From Liquidambar formosana (taxonomy: Eukaryota > Streptophyta > Magnoliopsida > Saxifragales > Altingiaceae): a stretch of 64,000 nt of DNA. A model generated the notes under the pieces. That model was not told the DNA's origin and did not search any database. It saw only the letters and a list, made by a program, of their open reading frames with translations. Shown here in pieces: positions 45,034 through 56,863 of this stretch; positions within the stretch are counted from its first letter, which is position 1, and every line of letters starts with the position of its first letter. The stretch is taken from positions 3,866,797 through 3,930,796 of the forward strand of contig CM077833.1 of the NCBI GenBank assembly GCA_039720395.1, given 5' to 3'. A program made the position numbers and the translations under genes.

Positions 45034-47692
45034 TCAATGATTTCCCGTGGGCCTTCTCTTTCGACTTGGCCCGGCTCCATCATGTCTTGAGCGAGGTGCT
45101 CTAGAAGGGGGCATATCCTGTGGTGGACTAGATGATGATGCCTGTTGCAAAGAAAGATAATGAGTTAGGAGGGTAATGGTGCCAATCCTAGTTGAAAGCT
45201 AATAAGATGATCACTCACTTGGGGATTCAAGCGTGCTTCTAGAACTGAGTTCTCTAAACTCATTCGCACAAGATCCCTCCTCAACCCTTCATTGAGTTCA
45301 ATGCATTCCTGGGCATACTCCCGTGGAACCTAGGAAAATACAAACATGGTTAACAATAATGAAAGAATCCAATTTCAAGAAGGTAAGAGTTTAGAACTCA
45401 CATTCTCATAATATGGATCGATCTTGGGATATTCATCGAATGGTGGATGGGTAATGTCAGTCTTCACAAATTTTGTCCCACTGCACAAGTTCACATACCA
45501 ATTTAGTTGTGGGAGGGGTGGAGGTTGATTTCCTTCAAGGTCATCATCCTCGTCATTGTAAGTCATCCCAGTGGCAGATCCAACTGTGGAGCTATGTCCC
45601 CTTGCCCGTCGGCCTTGAAATTCAAATGTTTGTCAGGAGAAGTCTTTCTTATAATCTTAAAAAAGAGTTTAAGAGTGTGGGGAGCTCACCCCTTGAGGTG
45701 GGAGACCAGTGACCCTAGGATTCATCAAATATTGTCGACAGAAGGCAGTGTATTCTATGCGAGGGGAGGTGAATCCCTCAGCATCCCAGCCCCTCAGAGC
45801 CTCTTCTAGTTCATCCCCCACCAAGTGGCTAGTATGCCTCATGTTCTTTGGTGGCATAGAAGGTGTCACAGCTGCATTCATATTTCCATGGACTTGGCTC
45901 AGGACTCGCTCCCCAAGATACCAGTTTCTACCTGTGGGGCCTTCAAAAAGGACCCTTTTGCTTGTCAACTCCAAACAAGAGGAGTACTTCTCGGGAAGCC
46001 TATACTCCCATAGCCTCCATGGATCCCATTCCACCTGTTGAGTTTAAAATAAGAAATGAAAAAAGAAAGATAAAAAAATGAGGAGAAAGAAAGATTCTAC
46101 CATATCAGCAGTCAAGCTGGCAAGATATGCCCTTACATGGGCATAATCATGTCGATTGGAAGCTCGTGTAGCCAAGCAAGATGGAGCGTAATTCTGAAGG
46201 ATGGGCCATGACATGGCATCACTAGCAAGAGTTGGGCGACACATGTTCAAGTACTCGTAGTACCATATCTGTGGAAAATCAATCAAATAGAGGAAATCAT
46301 GTACAAGTCAAGTTTCGGGAAATAATAGGGAATTGAATGTTCTTTGTTACCTCCCAAACGAAAGGAAGTCCCCCAAAGTTCTTTGCAACTCCTCGGGACA
46401 TGTCAGTCATGGAGCGATACATGTTTGCGAAAGCAGCCCCACCCCAATTGTACCTCCCAATTTTGTTCACATCTTCCATGCTAGCTAGCAACTCAAGTCG
46501 AGCCATGTCATTGGTGCCCGCAAAGAAGGTGCATGAAATCATGTAGAGCAAGAAAGCTCTCACAATGTATTTGGGATCCGTCCCCTCACTCTCTTTTTCA
46601 GTGGCAAAGGTGTTGTAGAGCCAAGTACGATGCACACCTTTTGGGTTTAATTCCGCTTCAACCCCAAGTAGAGCTACTATGTAGTTCTGATCCATGTTGG
46701 CTTGCTTGTAGTATTCCAAGCGCTTGCCTTTCAAGCTCAACCCAGTTATCATGGTGAAGTCCTTAGGAGTCATGGTCATCTCCCCGAAGCTAAGATGGAA
46801 AGTGTTGGTGGTGTCCCACCATAGCTCTGTCAAGGCAAACAATGCTTGCCTATCCCATTGCTCGTTCCATAGAGCATCTAGGAAGGGCCCAAAACCCGCC
46901 TTCTTTACTATCTTGCGAGCACGTGGTTGGGCATGTTCCATATGTCTCCACCATGAGATGAACCCCTTTATTGATGTCCTCGTACGGAGACTTTGGAAGT
47001 CGGGCTATGTCAAAAGATTGTGTATTGAGTTAGCATTGAAAACATAGAGATATTGGGCATACATTGGTAATTGATTTCAAATGGTTTTCCAAAAGTTTTA
47101 AAATATGGGTTTTGATTCATGAAATGAATTAGAAATGAATGCCCATGACTTTGTGTATTCAAATTCATTGATTTTGTAAGGATTGAACACGGTTGTGCCT
47201 TTCGGGCATTTTGTCGAACAGTTGGTGTGTGACTTGTTTTCAAGCATTGAAATGAAAGATTTTTGTATATCAAATCCTTGCCAAAACCATTTGACTTGGT
47301 TCTACAATACAAACCAATTGATTTTTCAAGAATTGAACATGTTTTGTCTCTTTGGCATTTCATCAAACACTTGGTGGGCATCTTTTCTCAAGCATTGGGA
47401 AACAAGCTTTTTGCACATTCAATCCTTGCCAAATCAATGAACTTGGCTTAACAATGATAAAAACAATCAAAAGAAGATCATGGGAATGCATTTTATCCAA
47501 TAGAAATCAAGATTTCATGATAAACATGTTAAGTTGGGAAGAACTAACCTCATGTTGGGAATGGAGGTATGAGAGATGCTTCTTGGGTTCAAGCAACACC
47601 TTGTCTTGGGATTCATCATAGATTGGTGCCTTGTATGTATTCTTGATCACATAATATGGATACTTGATGTTGGAATCATTGCTAGAAGCCAT
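45034..47692 (-). CDS. Antisense seven-exon plant mobile domain (PMD) gene carried by G
   Basis: Minus-strand exons: 47692-47549, 47004-46351, 46268-46101, 46034-45707, 45613-45402, 45329-45219 and 45141-45034 (stop TGA). That is about 574 residues, with good donors and acceptors. Exons 1-4 encode an aminotransferase-like plant mobile domain: GFGPFLDALWNEQWDRQAL, then WWDTTNTFHLSFGEMTMTPKDF, then the Trp-rich WDPWRLWEYRLPEKY. The tail has an acidic run, a Pro-rich segment and a basic SRKRRP. One doubt: the strong donor GTGAGC at 45689 would leave exon 5 out of phase, so I used GTCTCC at 45706, which keeps the frame; alternatively a small indel in the GGGG run broke the gene. PMD proteins in Arabidopsis (MAIN, MAIL1) act in the nucleus and affect transposon silencing; the role here is unknown. 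An upstream ATG at 47761 is also in frame. Confidence 0.75.
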
Positions 47693-48480
47693 TGATGATG
47701 GTTGAGCTTGTATGTGAGAAAAATGGGTTTGATAAGAAAGATGATGAATTTGATCTTGCAACTTGATGATTGATGCTTGTTTTTGTTGTTGAATGACTTG
47801 TTCTTGATGCTATTTCATGCACACAACTTGAATTGAAAGTGAAACTTTGGTTGAGAATGTGTTTGTGAGTGTTTGGAGAAGATGGAATGAGTTTCTAGAG
47901 AGAGAAACTCTCTATTTTCGAATTGGGTGTGTGTGTGCACAAATGGGGCGTCAAGGGTTTAAAAACCCTCAAACTGGGCAGCACCAGCCTCGGGTAACCG
48001 CCCAGCATGGGGCGGCAAGCCACCAGCAGCCAGGTGGTCACCCCCCCTTGCTAGCTCCGTTGCGCCCGTTTGGCCTTTGCTCGCCTATTCGCGCTTTTGA
48101 ACCCTCTTTGAGATGAAATCTCAAGCTTGTTTTGAGTTGAAAAATGAATAAATATCTTGACTTTGCTTGACATGAAATGATTTGAATGAGATTGCATTGG
48201 TGGGCCTTGTGTGGGCATGGCATGCTAGTGGTGTTGAACAACCTTCTCTATGCACATGGTTTTGATTGTTAGGGATGAATTCCCTCCTATATCACTATGA
48301 TTTTTTGTCATTTGGGGATAAAGATACCTTCCCTATATGCATGTGAATGATTGCTTTCATGAGATAATTGTGTCTCCTATATGAGTTGGTGTTTGAGTTA
48401 AGGCATGAATAGCTTCCATGTGAGATGACTTGGTGAACTTGTTATGTGTTGGTAAGTAGAAGCTTACCTTTGTCTTGATG
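47693..48480. other. Region upstream of the PMD gene
   Basis: Between the PMD ATG and the hairpin repeats. It holds a probable 5' untranslated region and promoter (TTTTTAAACCC on the minus strand, near 47957-47967) and the diverged palindrome at 47989-48043. Beyond 48050 it is AT-rich and non-coding. No other gene seen. Confidence 0.5.
47989..48043. promoter_or_regulatory. Diverged, shorter copy of the palindrome upstream of the PMD gene
   Basis: It starts CTCGGGTAACCGCCCAG and ends CAGGTGGTCACCC, with a GGGGCGGCAAGCC core, matching the outer arms of the 80-bp unit but missing about 25 bp of the middle. It lies about 300 bp upstream of the PMD start codon at 47692. Confidence 0.7.
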
Positions 48481-48748
48481 ACTTAGTGAGAGAAAGATGC
48501 AATCTTTCTCATGATTACATGCTTACCTTGATGATTTGAATATGAGAAGGATGTATCTTTCTCATGTTTTGAGATAGCCTTGATGGCTTCCTGTGGTATG
48601 TGTTTACCTTGATTGATTTGAGCAAGAGAAGGACGTGATCTTTTCTCGTGTTATGTGATTACCTTGATATTTGAATGACAACCTTGATGGTTTGAATATG
48701 AGAAGGATGTATCTTTCTCATGTTTTGAGATAGCCTTGATGGCATAGT
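48481..48748. repeat. Short hairpin repeats in the G 3' region
   Basis: Four small inverted repeats of one type: GAGAAAGATGCAATCTTTCTC (48489 onward), GAGAAGGATGTATCTTTCTC (about 48551 and 48701), and GAGAAGGACGTGATCTTTTCTC (about 48626). They are spaced by CCTTGATG(A/G)TTTGAATATGA and TTTTGAGATAGCCTTGATGGC words. The two longest direct copies are about 146 bp apart. Confidence 0.75.
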
Positions 48749-50418
48749 TGTTAGGATTATGCCCTAGAGCCAATCATAGAGATGATTGTTTAGGGATTAG
48801 GAACAATCAATTGATTTCATTTATATATGTCACATTTATTATTGATTTAATAAAAGGGCTTATTCTATTATGTTTATATGCATCATTTATATTTACATAA
48901 TATGTCCATGGAGTTAGAGTTGAGAATATGAAATTACAAAGGGTTGTAATTTTGAGACTGTAAGTATATCTCTGTACTAAACTCCTAAATCATTCCTAGT
49001 TGAAGGTTCACTATGATGGACAGTAATGAACCATAGGACTAGCACTTGTTAGGTTGACTCTATAGGAGGATAGCTTGTCTCAAGCTATTTGTGTGGAGAC
49101 ACTACAACCAACAAGTGGGTGCCTATTATCAGAATAGGTACACTGAATGTGACCAAAGATATGAGATAAACTGAATGGAGTTTTAACCTGCCTGTCAATC
49201 AGTTTCTCATTGTTATAGTGGTACAAGTAATCTTTAGACCTGAGACACCATGGTTGTCTTATGCATGTAGCTTTAGAAGTTTGATAACACTAAGTGCAGA
49301 TCCTATTTAGGGGTCTGTAAGGGTGTTCATTGGCCCTTCTGCTATATGTGTGAAGGCATGTGAGTGATCAACAAAGAATCCATCACTCTCAGGAAAAAGG
49401 GAGTGAATGTCTCATACAGCATTCATTGAATATAACTCATTAAATCCATGGGCCCATGGTAGAATGAATATGGAAAGGAGTTTCCATAAGTTCATCATTG
49501 AGTTGATATTAATGAATGAGTATAAAGTAATTGAACTAGGGACTTGACAGACTTCCATGTCCTATTAGTTCAATTGGAGACATTGTGTTGATGGAAGGAT
49601 GGAATTGTAACCTGTAAACTATAACAGAAGGGTTCTTTGTAAATGACTATTCACCTCATTAAGGACCACACCATGAGCCATATGCTAGGTGTTACTCATG
49701 GTTAGTAGAAGCCCTAATTGATATAAATGAGTTATAATCAATTAGGGAATTGAAAGGAGTTTCAATTAGACCCTTAATGGAAAGTGTTCCATTGTGCACA
49801 ACTTGTGCTGTTCCTACTACTTGATGATGTGAACCCAATGGGTCACACACTGATCATGCTAAGAGAGCTTGATTGTCTATGAGAGAAAGGGTATAAGTGA
49901 TTAAAGAAAAGTTCTTTAAGGGGCTAATTTGTATTTGATGCAAACTAGTGGGCTAATTGTGTAATTAAGAGTAATTACACAAATTAGATTAGGGTTTGGA
50001 ATCCCCCCCTTGGCCGGCCCTAGTTGGAGGCTATTTAAAGCCTCTTATGATGTGATGACATCATCACTTAATGCACTCTTGGAGGCTCCCAAGTGCTGGC
50101 CGAAATTTACACAGCCCTCCCTCTCTCTCTCTCCCTCTTCTCCACCTCTAGCAACCCTAAGGAAGAAGAAGGAAAGGACAACTTGCTCAAGCTAGGTGTG
50201 GATACTGTTGGAGGCAGTACACTTGGACTGCTCAATCAGAAGACAAAGCTTGGAGCATAAAGGAGAAGACTTGAATCAACTGTAAGTAATTCTACCCTCT
50301 TCTAGTTAGGGTTTATGGTTTTTGTATTAAGCATAATTAAGATTCATGGGTTTGGGAATCATAGGAAAAATTTTAAATTCCGCCTTTGTATTTTTCCTCT
50401 CTAGTTTGATTCCCAACA
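48749..50418 (+). repeat. M element 5' LTR (1670 bp)
   Basis: TGTTAGGATTATGCC to GATTCCCAACA. TATA-like CTATTTAAAG at 50031-50040, followed by a CT-rich leader (about 50105-50140) and the GTGTGGATAC.GTTGGAGGCAG segment shared by all six M LTRs in the window. Confidence 0.95.
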
Positions 50419-50419
50419 G

Positions 50420-50432
50420 TGGTATCAGAGCC
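50420..50432 (+). promoter_or_regulatory. M element primer binding site
   Basis: TGGTATCAGAGCC directly after the LTR, complementary to initiator tRNA-Met, the standard copia primer. Confidence 0.95.
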
Positions 50433-51744
50433 ATGATTATGCCAAATACAAACTGCATGTGGGCTGTAATTCATGGTAAATTGATTGGTTTGATGAATTA
50501 AAATTCTGTTCATGCATAAAGCTTGGTTCCCTCTCATGGCCGAACCTGGGGTTTATGAACCCTAGGTTATTTCTCTTCTATTTCTCTTCTAAAAGGTGTT
50601 TTAGGGCTGCTGGAAATTCAAAGAGTTGAATAGGTTTCAGTTTTGGAGAAGAAGAAGGAGGAAACTAGGGTTTCCTCTTCATGGCCGAACCTGGGGTTTT
50701 GAACCCTAGACTGTTTTTCCCTCTTCTCCTCTTCTAATATTCTTCTAACATTAATTCTGGAATTTTTGAGAAGCATGTGATGTATACAGAAGAAGAAGAA
50801 ACCAGTGTTTCTTCTATGGAGGCTGAACCTAGGGTTTGGAACCCTAGGTTGTTCTCTTTTGTGTTTTTGTTTTTGTTTTGGTTTAATTAAGACATGAGAT
50901 GCCTGTAATTAATCCACATAAAGTTGTTATGGTGATTTCTCAAGTATAGGGATGCATAGAAATTAAAACAAATCAAAAAGTTTGGGAAGAACACCATGGG
51001 GTTCGAATCTGGGTTTTAGAACCCTATGGTTCTTGCTACTGTTCTGATATGATATCTCTGTAAAATTGATGTAAATCCTTTATAGGATAATTATACATAT
51101 TGTATGTATGATTTTCTTTAAGTTTTATAAGAGTCTTGATGCATATAAGAATCAAAAAGTTTGATTTCTTGAAAAACACAGCAGGCTGTTTTTCTGCAGA
51201 AAGTCATCAATGGAGTTTTGTTCATATCTTGAGCTAGGGAACTCCAAATTGCATGAAACCAATTTTATTAGTTTCCTAAGACATGTAGGATGCTAGGAAA
51301 AATAATTTGGTAACCTGAATTAATCATCTTGCTGGGTTTTGAATCAATTTGTGATCAGGGACAGTATGCTGTCAAATTCTGGACAGCCTACTGTTCTTGA
51401 ATTGTTTAGAACAATTGGGGATGATTTGATCATCCAAACCACTTCAATTAGCTTAGTAATTCATGTAGGGACATGATACAAAAGCTGGTTTTGTTGGTGG
51501 AGTCGAATTGATTAAGTTTTAGAAACGTTTGTGACCTTGGAGGTCCTCCCATGGTGGTGCCAGCAAGGGTTCTTGAAACCCTAATGTTCTTTGAAGAAGA
51601 CAGCCATCTTGGCCACTCCACACGTGTCCATGGGCTTGGCCCAAACCCTAGCTTGAATTCCCCTTTGCTGGCCATGGCCTCCCATGGCCTGGCCAAGCCA
51701 TGGCAGCCTTGGCTAGCCATGGCAGCCCACTGTAGGTGGCGGCA

Positions 51745-52340
51745 GCCTTAGGGTTTCTTAGGAAACCCTAATTCCCATTAATGATGAAACCCTAATTCAT
51801 TAATTGCATTAATTAAAACCCTAATTGACTATTAATTACCTTAATTAAAATGTTTAATGATTGGTCATTAATTGACCAATCATGGTTATTAATCATTAGG
51901 GTATAATTAAGTGCATTTATGATGTCTAGGGTTTAGGGTTTAGGAAACCCTAATTCGTATTAATTAAACCCTAATTCTATTAATGCATTAATTAATAACT
52001 AAACCTAGTAATTAATGTGTCTAACCTAGGGTTAAATGATTGGTCATTAATGACCAATCATGATCATTAATGGTTTAGTAATTAATCATTGGCATTTAAT
52101 AGGTTTAAGGTTTGGGGTTTTAGAAACCCTAATTAATGCATATTAATTAGGAGTAATTAATATCCTAGGTGGCATTAATTAAACCCTAATCCTAATCATT
52201 AATACCGTATAAACCTAGGGTTTAAATGATTGGCCATTAATTGACCAATCATAAGGCATTTAATGCATTAGGGTTACACTTAGGGTTTAGAGTTAATGCA
52301 TTTAGGGTTTAGGGTTTTAGGAAACCCTAATGCACTAATT
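51745..52340. repeat. Telomere-like motifs and three CCAAT palindromes in the M leader
   Basis: TGATTGGTCATTAATTGACC-type palindromes with perfect 10-bp arms (TGATTGGTCA / TGACCAATCA) lie at 51858-51882, 52037-52060 and 52227-52251 (one mismatch). Between them are runs of TTTAGGGTTTAGG and AAACCCTAATT. The module of about 180-190 bp thus appears three times in diverged form. Confidence 0.8.
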
Positions 52341-53564
52341 AATTAATAAAATGATTTTATTTAATTCCGAAATTGATTATTTAATTAATGGTGATTAATT
52401 TTATAATGTTTTAAATCGTTTAAAACACAATTTAGGAATAAATAAAAATCTGGAAATTTTAATTAAATAAAATTGTTTTGTTTAATTAAAGAAACCCTAA
52501 TATTTGATATTAGTGTTTAATTAGGGGACTTTAAATGTTTCAATTGATTTGATTAATTGAAACTAAATGTCTTAAATGTTAAGACTTAATTAATTCTGGA
52601 TATTATGCATATCCTAATAAGATTAGGACACATTAATGAGATTAATGAAAACCAATCAATAGAGTTACCATGAATGCCCATATGTTTATTGCTTACAGTT
52701 ATTTCCTTTATTATGCAATATGATTGTATGGTTATGGATGGATGATGATTATGGACTATACCCCTTAAACCAATTGTGATTGGCCGTCTTATGAATGGGT
52801 TGTATTAATTTTTCAAGAGTTGTTAATTTTTGGTGATATATTATTTATTTGGGGCTTGCATGCCACCTTCTTCTCTCTCTCTATCATTCTCTTATGTACC
52901 CCACATTCCCCTTATGTATCCCTTTCTTTAAAATTATGTAAATGTTATGTAATCGAGAGCGCACTAAGGAGCATGGTGGACCTAAAGGAGCATGGTGGAG
53001 CCCAACAAGCCTATGGTGGAGACCATGAAGCCAATGGAGGAGATTGAAGGACTTGAAAGCTTGGAGAAGATTTTCAAGAGTGCATGCTATGTTTCAAATG
53101 AATGTTTTACGATCACCTACACCCACCTTAGACCTAGGATTCAATTCATTGGCTTGGATTGAATCCTCTTAAAGTCCATAATCATCATAGTGGGAGCTTT
53201 TAATGAGATTAATAGAGATAGCTCCAAATCCAAAGATCGTTATATGTCACCTTATAGGGACTAATATCGATAAGTGGATTACATATATATAATGTTGTTA
53301 TATATTTCTTATTTAAATGCATGAGATGTGTGTTAGATTAGTTATTTTGATGAGACCCTTAAAACCCCTCTATTTTAATATTAAGTTGGAAATGGAGAAT
53401 ACATTAGGGAATGGATTCTTCATTGCCTTCCATCATTATAGGATCATCTAACGTCCCTTAATGTGGGTACCTGGCTGCAGACATGTAGGAGCTACCCATA
53501 TTAAAGACATTACTTGAAACTATCACATATATAGATATCATGGGGTGCCTAAGCTGGTATATAC

Positions 53565-53774
53565 CAAGAAACTAACATGTGAGGTATATATTTGGTGAAA
53601 CATACCTGTGTGAATGATGGGCTTAACTTAACTTAACTAGGGAAGTATTCCAAGAAACTAACATGTGAGGAGTATGTACCCTAGAGGCAAAATGATTGGA
53701 ACTTGCTTATGAAGCAATAGACAAAGAGTTGTCTTCTTACTGTGGGTTAGAAGTCAAGAAACTAACATGTGAGG
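53565..53774 (+). repeat. Three identical 20-bp direct repeats before M gag
   Basis: CAAGAAACTAACATGTGAGG at 53565-53584, 53651-53670 and 53755-53774, in otherwise different contexts. Function unknown. Confidence 0.9.
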
Positions 53775-53949
53775 CTTCTAGGTCACAGTGGGACCCCAAT
53801 CCCCATTAGGAATGAGATTCCCGAATTCCATCAGAGGGTGTATGGAATTTGATAAAATAGTGGGTGGTACCATATGATTAAAGACCCGATCATTATGGAT
53901 TAAAAATGAAATCTAATTCTCTATTTAATTTTATATGTAGTTCATAGAA

Positions 53950-54822
53950 ATGGCTCACCTCAACCCGCTATCCAAAATATTGGACATCAACCATTTGACT
54001 GGACCAAATTACCTTGATTGGCTGAGGAACTTAAAAATAGTTTTAACTTCCGAAAAGATTACCTACACACTTGATGGCACACTTCCTGAGGCACTGGCTG
54101 AGACTGCAACTCAGCAAGAGAGAGACGCTTTTCAGAAGCGCATGGACGACGATTTGAAGGCAAGATGCTATATGATGGCATCCATGAGCCCTGAGCTTCA
54201 GAAGCAACATGAGTCCATGAAAAGTGCTCGCGACATCTTTCTCCACTTACAAGAGTTGTATGGGGAGCAAAGTAGGACCGCAAAGTACAATATTGTCAAG
54301 GATCTATTCAAGGCAAGGATGAATGAGGGTTCATCTGTGACTGATCACACCTTGAAAATGATCAACCATATCGAGCAGCTTGAAAAGCTTGATGTGATCA
54401 TTGAAGCTGATATGTGTTCAGACATTATATTGCAGTCCCTTCCTGATTCATTTGGGCCGTTCATAATGAATTTTCATATGAACAAGCTTGAGCCCACTCT
54501 CCCCGAGCTGCACAATTTGCTCAAGATGACTGAGGAGACAATGAAGAAGGGAAAAGGTTCTTTGCTCGCATTTGATGGAGCTTCTACTTCCAAGGCCAAG
54601 CCCAAGCCTAAGGGCAAGGGCAAAGGAAAGGGTAAGAGTACCCAAGGGAAGAAGAAGAAGAACTTGAAGCCAAAGGGAGGTGTCAAGAAAGGTAATACTG
54701 ACAAAGCCAAAGGAACCTGTTTTCACTGCGGCAAGGATGGGCACTGGAAACGTAATTGCCGGGAGTATCTGGATACTCTAAAGAGCCGACCTTCGGAAGG
54801 TATGGATCATGCTCTAAACTAA
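53950..54822 (+). CDS. M element gag, intact
   Basis: 290 codons with no interruption. A copia gag of the UBN2 type starts MAHLNPLSKILDINHLTGPN, with the conserved W of YLDWLRNLK, then LQELYGEQSRTAKYNIVKDL and a helical segment ending at about residue 200. A very basic Lys/Gly/Pro stretch (about 205-255) and one complete zinc knuckle (CFHCGKDGHWKRNC) follow. It ends 16 residues after the knuckle, where other copia elements continue into protease. A preserved gag beside a ruined pol suggests selection on gag packaging, or very recent copying from an intact-gag source. Confidence 0.93.
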   Translation: MAHLNPLSKILDINHLTGPNYLDWLRNLKIVLTSEKITYTLDGTLPEALAETATQQERDAFQKRMDDDLKARCYMMASMSPELQKQHESMKSARDIFLHLQELYGEQSRTAKYNIVKDLFKARMNEGSSVTDHTLKMINHIEQLEKLDVIIEADMCSDIILQSLPDSFGPFIMNFHMNKLEPTLPELHNLLKMTEETMKKGKGSLLAFDGASTSKAKPKPKGKGKGKGKSTQGKKKKNLKPKGGVKKGNTDKAKGTCFHCGKDGHWKRNCREYLDTLKSRPSEGMDHALN

Positions 54823-56863
54823 ATGTTAGTTTTGCTTCCACTTGGGTACTTAATTCTGATGTGAATTTTGAATTCCATGCAGGATCTAGTGGGAAGCAGA
54901 AGGCTGAGTAGAAGCGGAATATCCCTACGAGTAGAGAATGGAGCAAAGTGTTGCTGTATTAGCTATGGGACTTGCTGCTTGACTATACCTGAAGGAGTAG
55001 TTTAGAATTAATAAGCTATCTTGACATTCCAGAAGTTTTTAGAAACATTACCTTTATTTCAGTTTTTGCCTAAACAGTGTTTTTAGTTTGATTTAATAAA
55101 TGTTTTTTATGAAGAGTTCATTACTTCTGGAATTTATAGCATTTATCTTCTAAACTACCTTGCAAATATGAATTGCATGAAACATGATAGCTCTAAAATT
55201 GAATGCTAATAAACCCAAGAGAACAAGAGAAATAGTTTCTCATACTTTATGAACCTTTACTTAAAAATGTTAAGGTATAGGTGCATATACTTAAAGAAGT
55301 ACAAATCTGAAACATTTGAAAAGGTTCAAAGAATTCAGATATGGAGTAAAGAAAACAAACCAGTAAAAGTATTAAGCTCTTCGATTGGATCGAGGAGGCG
55401 AATATTTAACTGGTGATCTTTCAGATCAACTTGTTCAAATAGGCATTCTATTCTAATGGACACCTCTTAGAACATCATAACTAAATGGTGTGTCAAAAGG
55501 AGGAAGAGGACCTTATTTGATATGGTCCGGTCCATGATAAGTTACAACGACCTAATATTATCCTCGTTAGGATATGCCCTAGAAATTGCCACGTACCTGT
55601 GAAACAGAGTTCAAACCAAGGCTGTCCCTTAGGACCTATATGAGATATGGAAAGGGAAGCACCAAACCTTAAGCATGTTAAGGTATGGGGATGCACTACA
55701 TATGTAGAGACATATAATGCAACCAAATTGGAAATCAAGATAACTTAAATGTAGGTTTGTGGATTACCCTAAAGAAAGTTTAGGATATCATATCTATTAT
55801 CCTGATGAACAAAAGGTGTTTTGTTTGTAAGTTTGCAATCTTTCTTGAAAAAGAGTTTATTCAAGAAGGAGATAACAACAGGAAAATAGAACTCAAAGAG
55901 TTGTCTAATGAGACACAAACCAACATTGATGCAACCCCTATCCCTGTTGAGATAGAACCCGTTATTGTACCATGATTGTACAAAGGGTTAGTGGGAGTGC
56001 GATCACATTTATGGTCCTATAAGTGAATGACGTTCTACTTATTAGGGAATAATGTAGAGACGTTGTCAAAAGTGAAAGATTGGTTTTTCACAAAGTTTCT
56101 TCATAAAAGATTTGGAAGAAGCATCCTATATTCTAGGAATAGAGGTCTATAGAGATAGATCTAAAGGATGCTAAGTCTCTCCCAATCAAAGTACATAGAC
56201 AAGATTTTGAAAGAGTTCAAAATGCATGATTTCAAGAGAAGTCTAATTCCTGTCAGACATGAAATCAAGTTGTCTATAACTAAAAGACCAGATATCAATT
56301 TTGCTGTAAATGTTACGAGCAGATATCAGGCAAACCCAGATAAGGAACACTGGGAAGCAGTCAAGGCTATCCTTAAGTTCTTGAGAAGAACTAAAGGACC
56401 TATCCCTTGCCTATGGAGAAAGAAACTTGAAATGGTTGGTAGAACGGATTCAGATTTTCAATCTGACGATGATGATAGGAGATCAACATCGAGGTATGTT
56501 CTCACCTTAAATGGTGGAGCTGTAAATTTGAGCTCATTGCTGCATGTTTGGATGAGTAAGTTCATTGCAGAACTAGGAGTGGTTCCTAACATTGAGAAGC
56601 CTTCACTATTGTTTTTGTGACAACAATAAGGCTAGTGCTCAAGACAAGGATCCACGGTCTCATCAAAAGTCCAAACTTTAAGCGGCGATTCCAAGTGATT
56701 AGAGAGATCATTGGAAGAGATGACATATACATATAAAAGTTTAAAAGAACAGAGAATAAAGAAGACCCCTTTACTAAAGCTATGACCCAAGTGTGTTGGA
56801 TCACCACCGACAGGATATGGGTATGAGATACATGGTGGATTGGCTATAGTGCAAGTGGGAGAT
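54823..56863 (+). pseudogene. M element pol remnants
   Basis: About 2 kb where 3.5 kb of pol would be expected, in all frames. Recognisable pieces: a protease end near 54895-54960 (SLRVENGAK); integrase near 55390-55690 (LDRGGEYLTGDL, LNGVSKRRKRTLFDMVRSM, YEIWKGKHQTLS); the region after integrase at about 55760-55972; an RT scrap at about 56025-56160 in which the YVDD motif is ruined; and RT/RNase H remains at 56168-56620 (SQSKYIDKILKEFKMHD, KEHWEAVKAILKFLR). Most of RT is deleted. A polypurine tract (AAGTGGGAGA) ends at about 56862. No active enzyme can come from this copy. Confidence 0.85.

Larger units (their letters stand above)
50433..53949 (+). other. M element long leader (3.5 kb)
   Basis: Non-coding by every frame I examined. 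The first part has repeated GGCCGAACCTGGGGTTT...GAACCCTAG words (50538, 50682, 50826). The middle (51745-52340) is rich in telomere-like AAACCCTAA/TTTAGGG and in CCAAT-type palindromes. The last part has three copies of CAAGAAACTAACATGTGAGG before gag. The length is unusual for a copia leader. Confidence 0.75.

Noticed and set aside
50010..50195. Short ORF (MAGPSWRLFK...) recurring in M LTRs at 50010, 58125 and, reversed, 25571
   Set aside because: It overlaps the TATA box and the presumed transcription start, ends differently in each subtype, and is conserved only because the LTRs are related.
51448..51751. ORFs on both strands around repeated CCATGG words in the M leader
   Set aside because: They arise from the repetitive AGCCATGG motif, overlap each other and have no homology or conservation argument.
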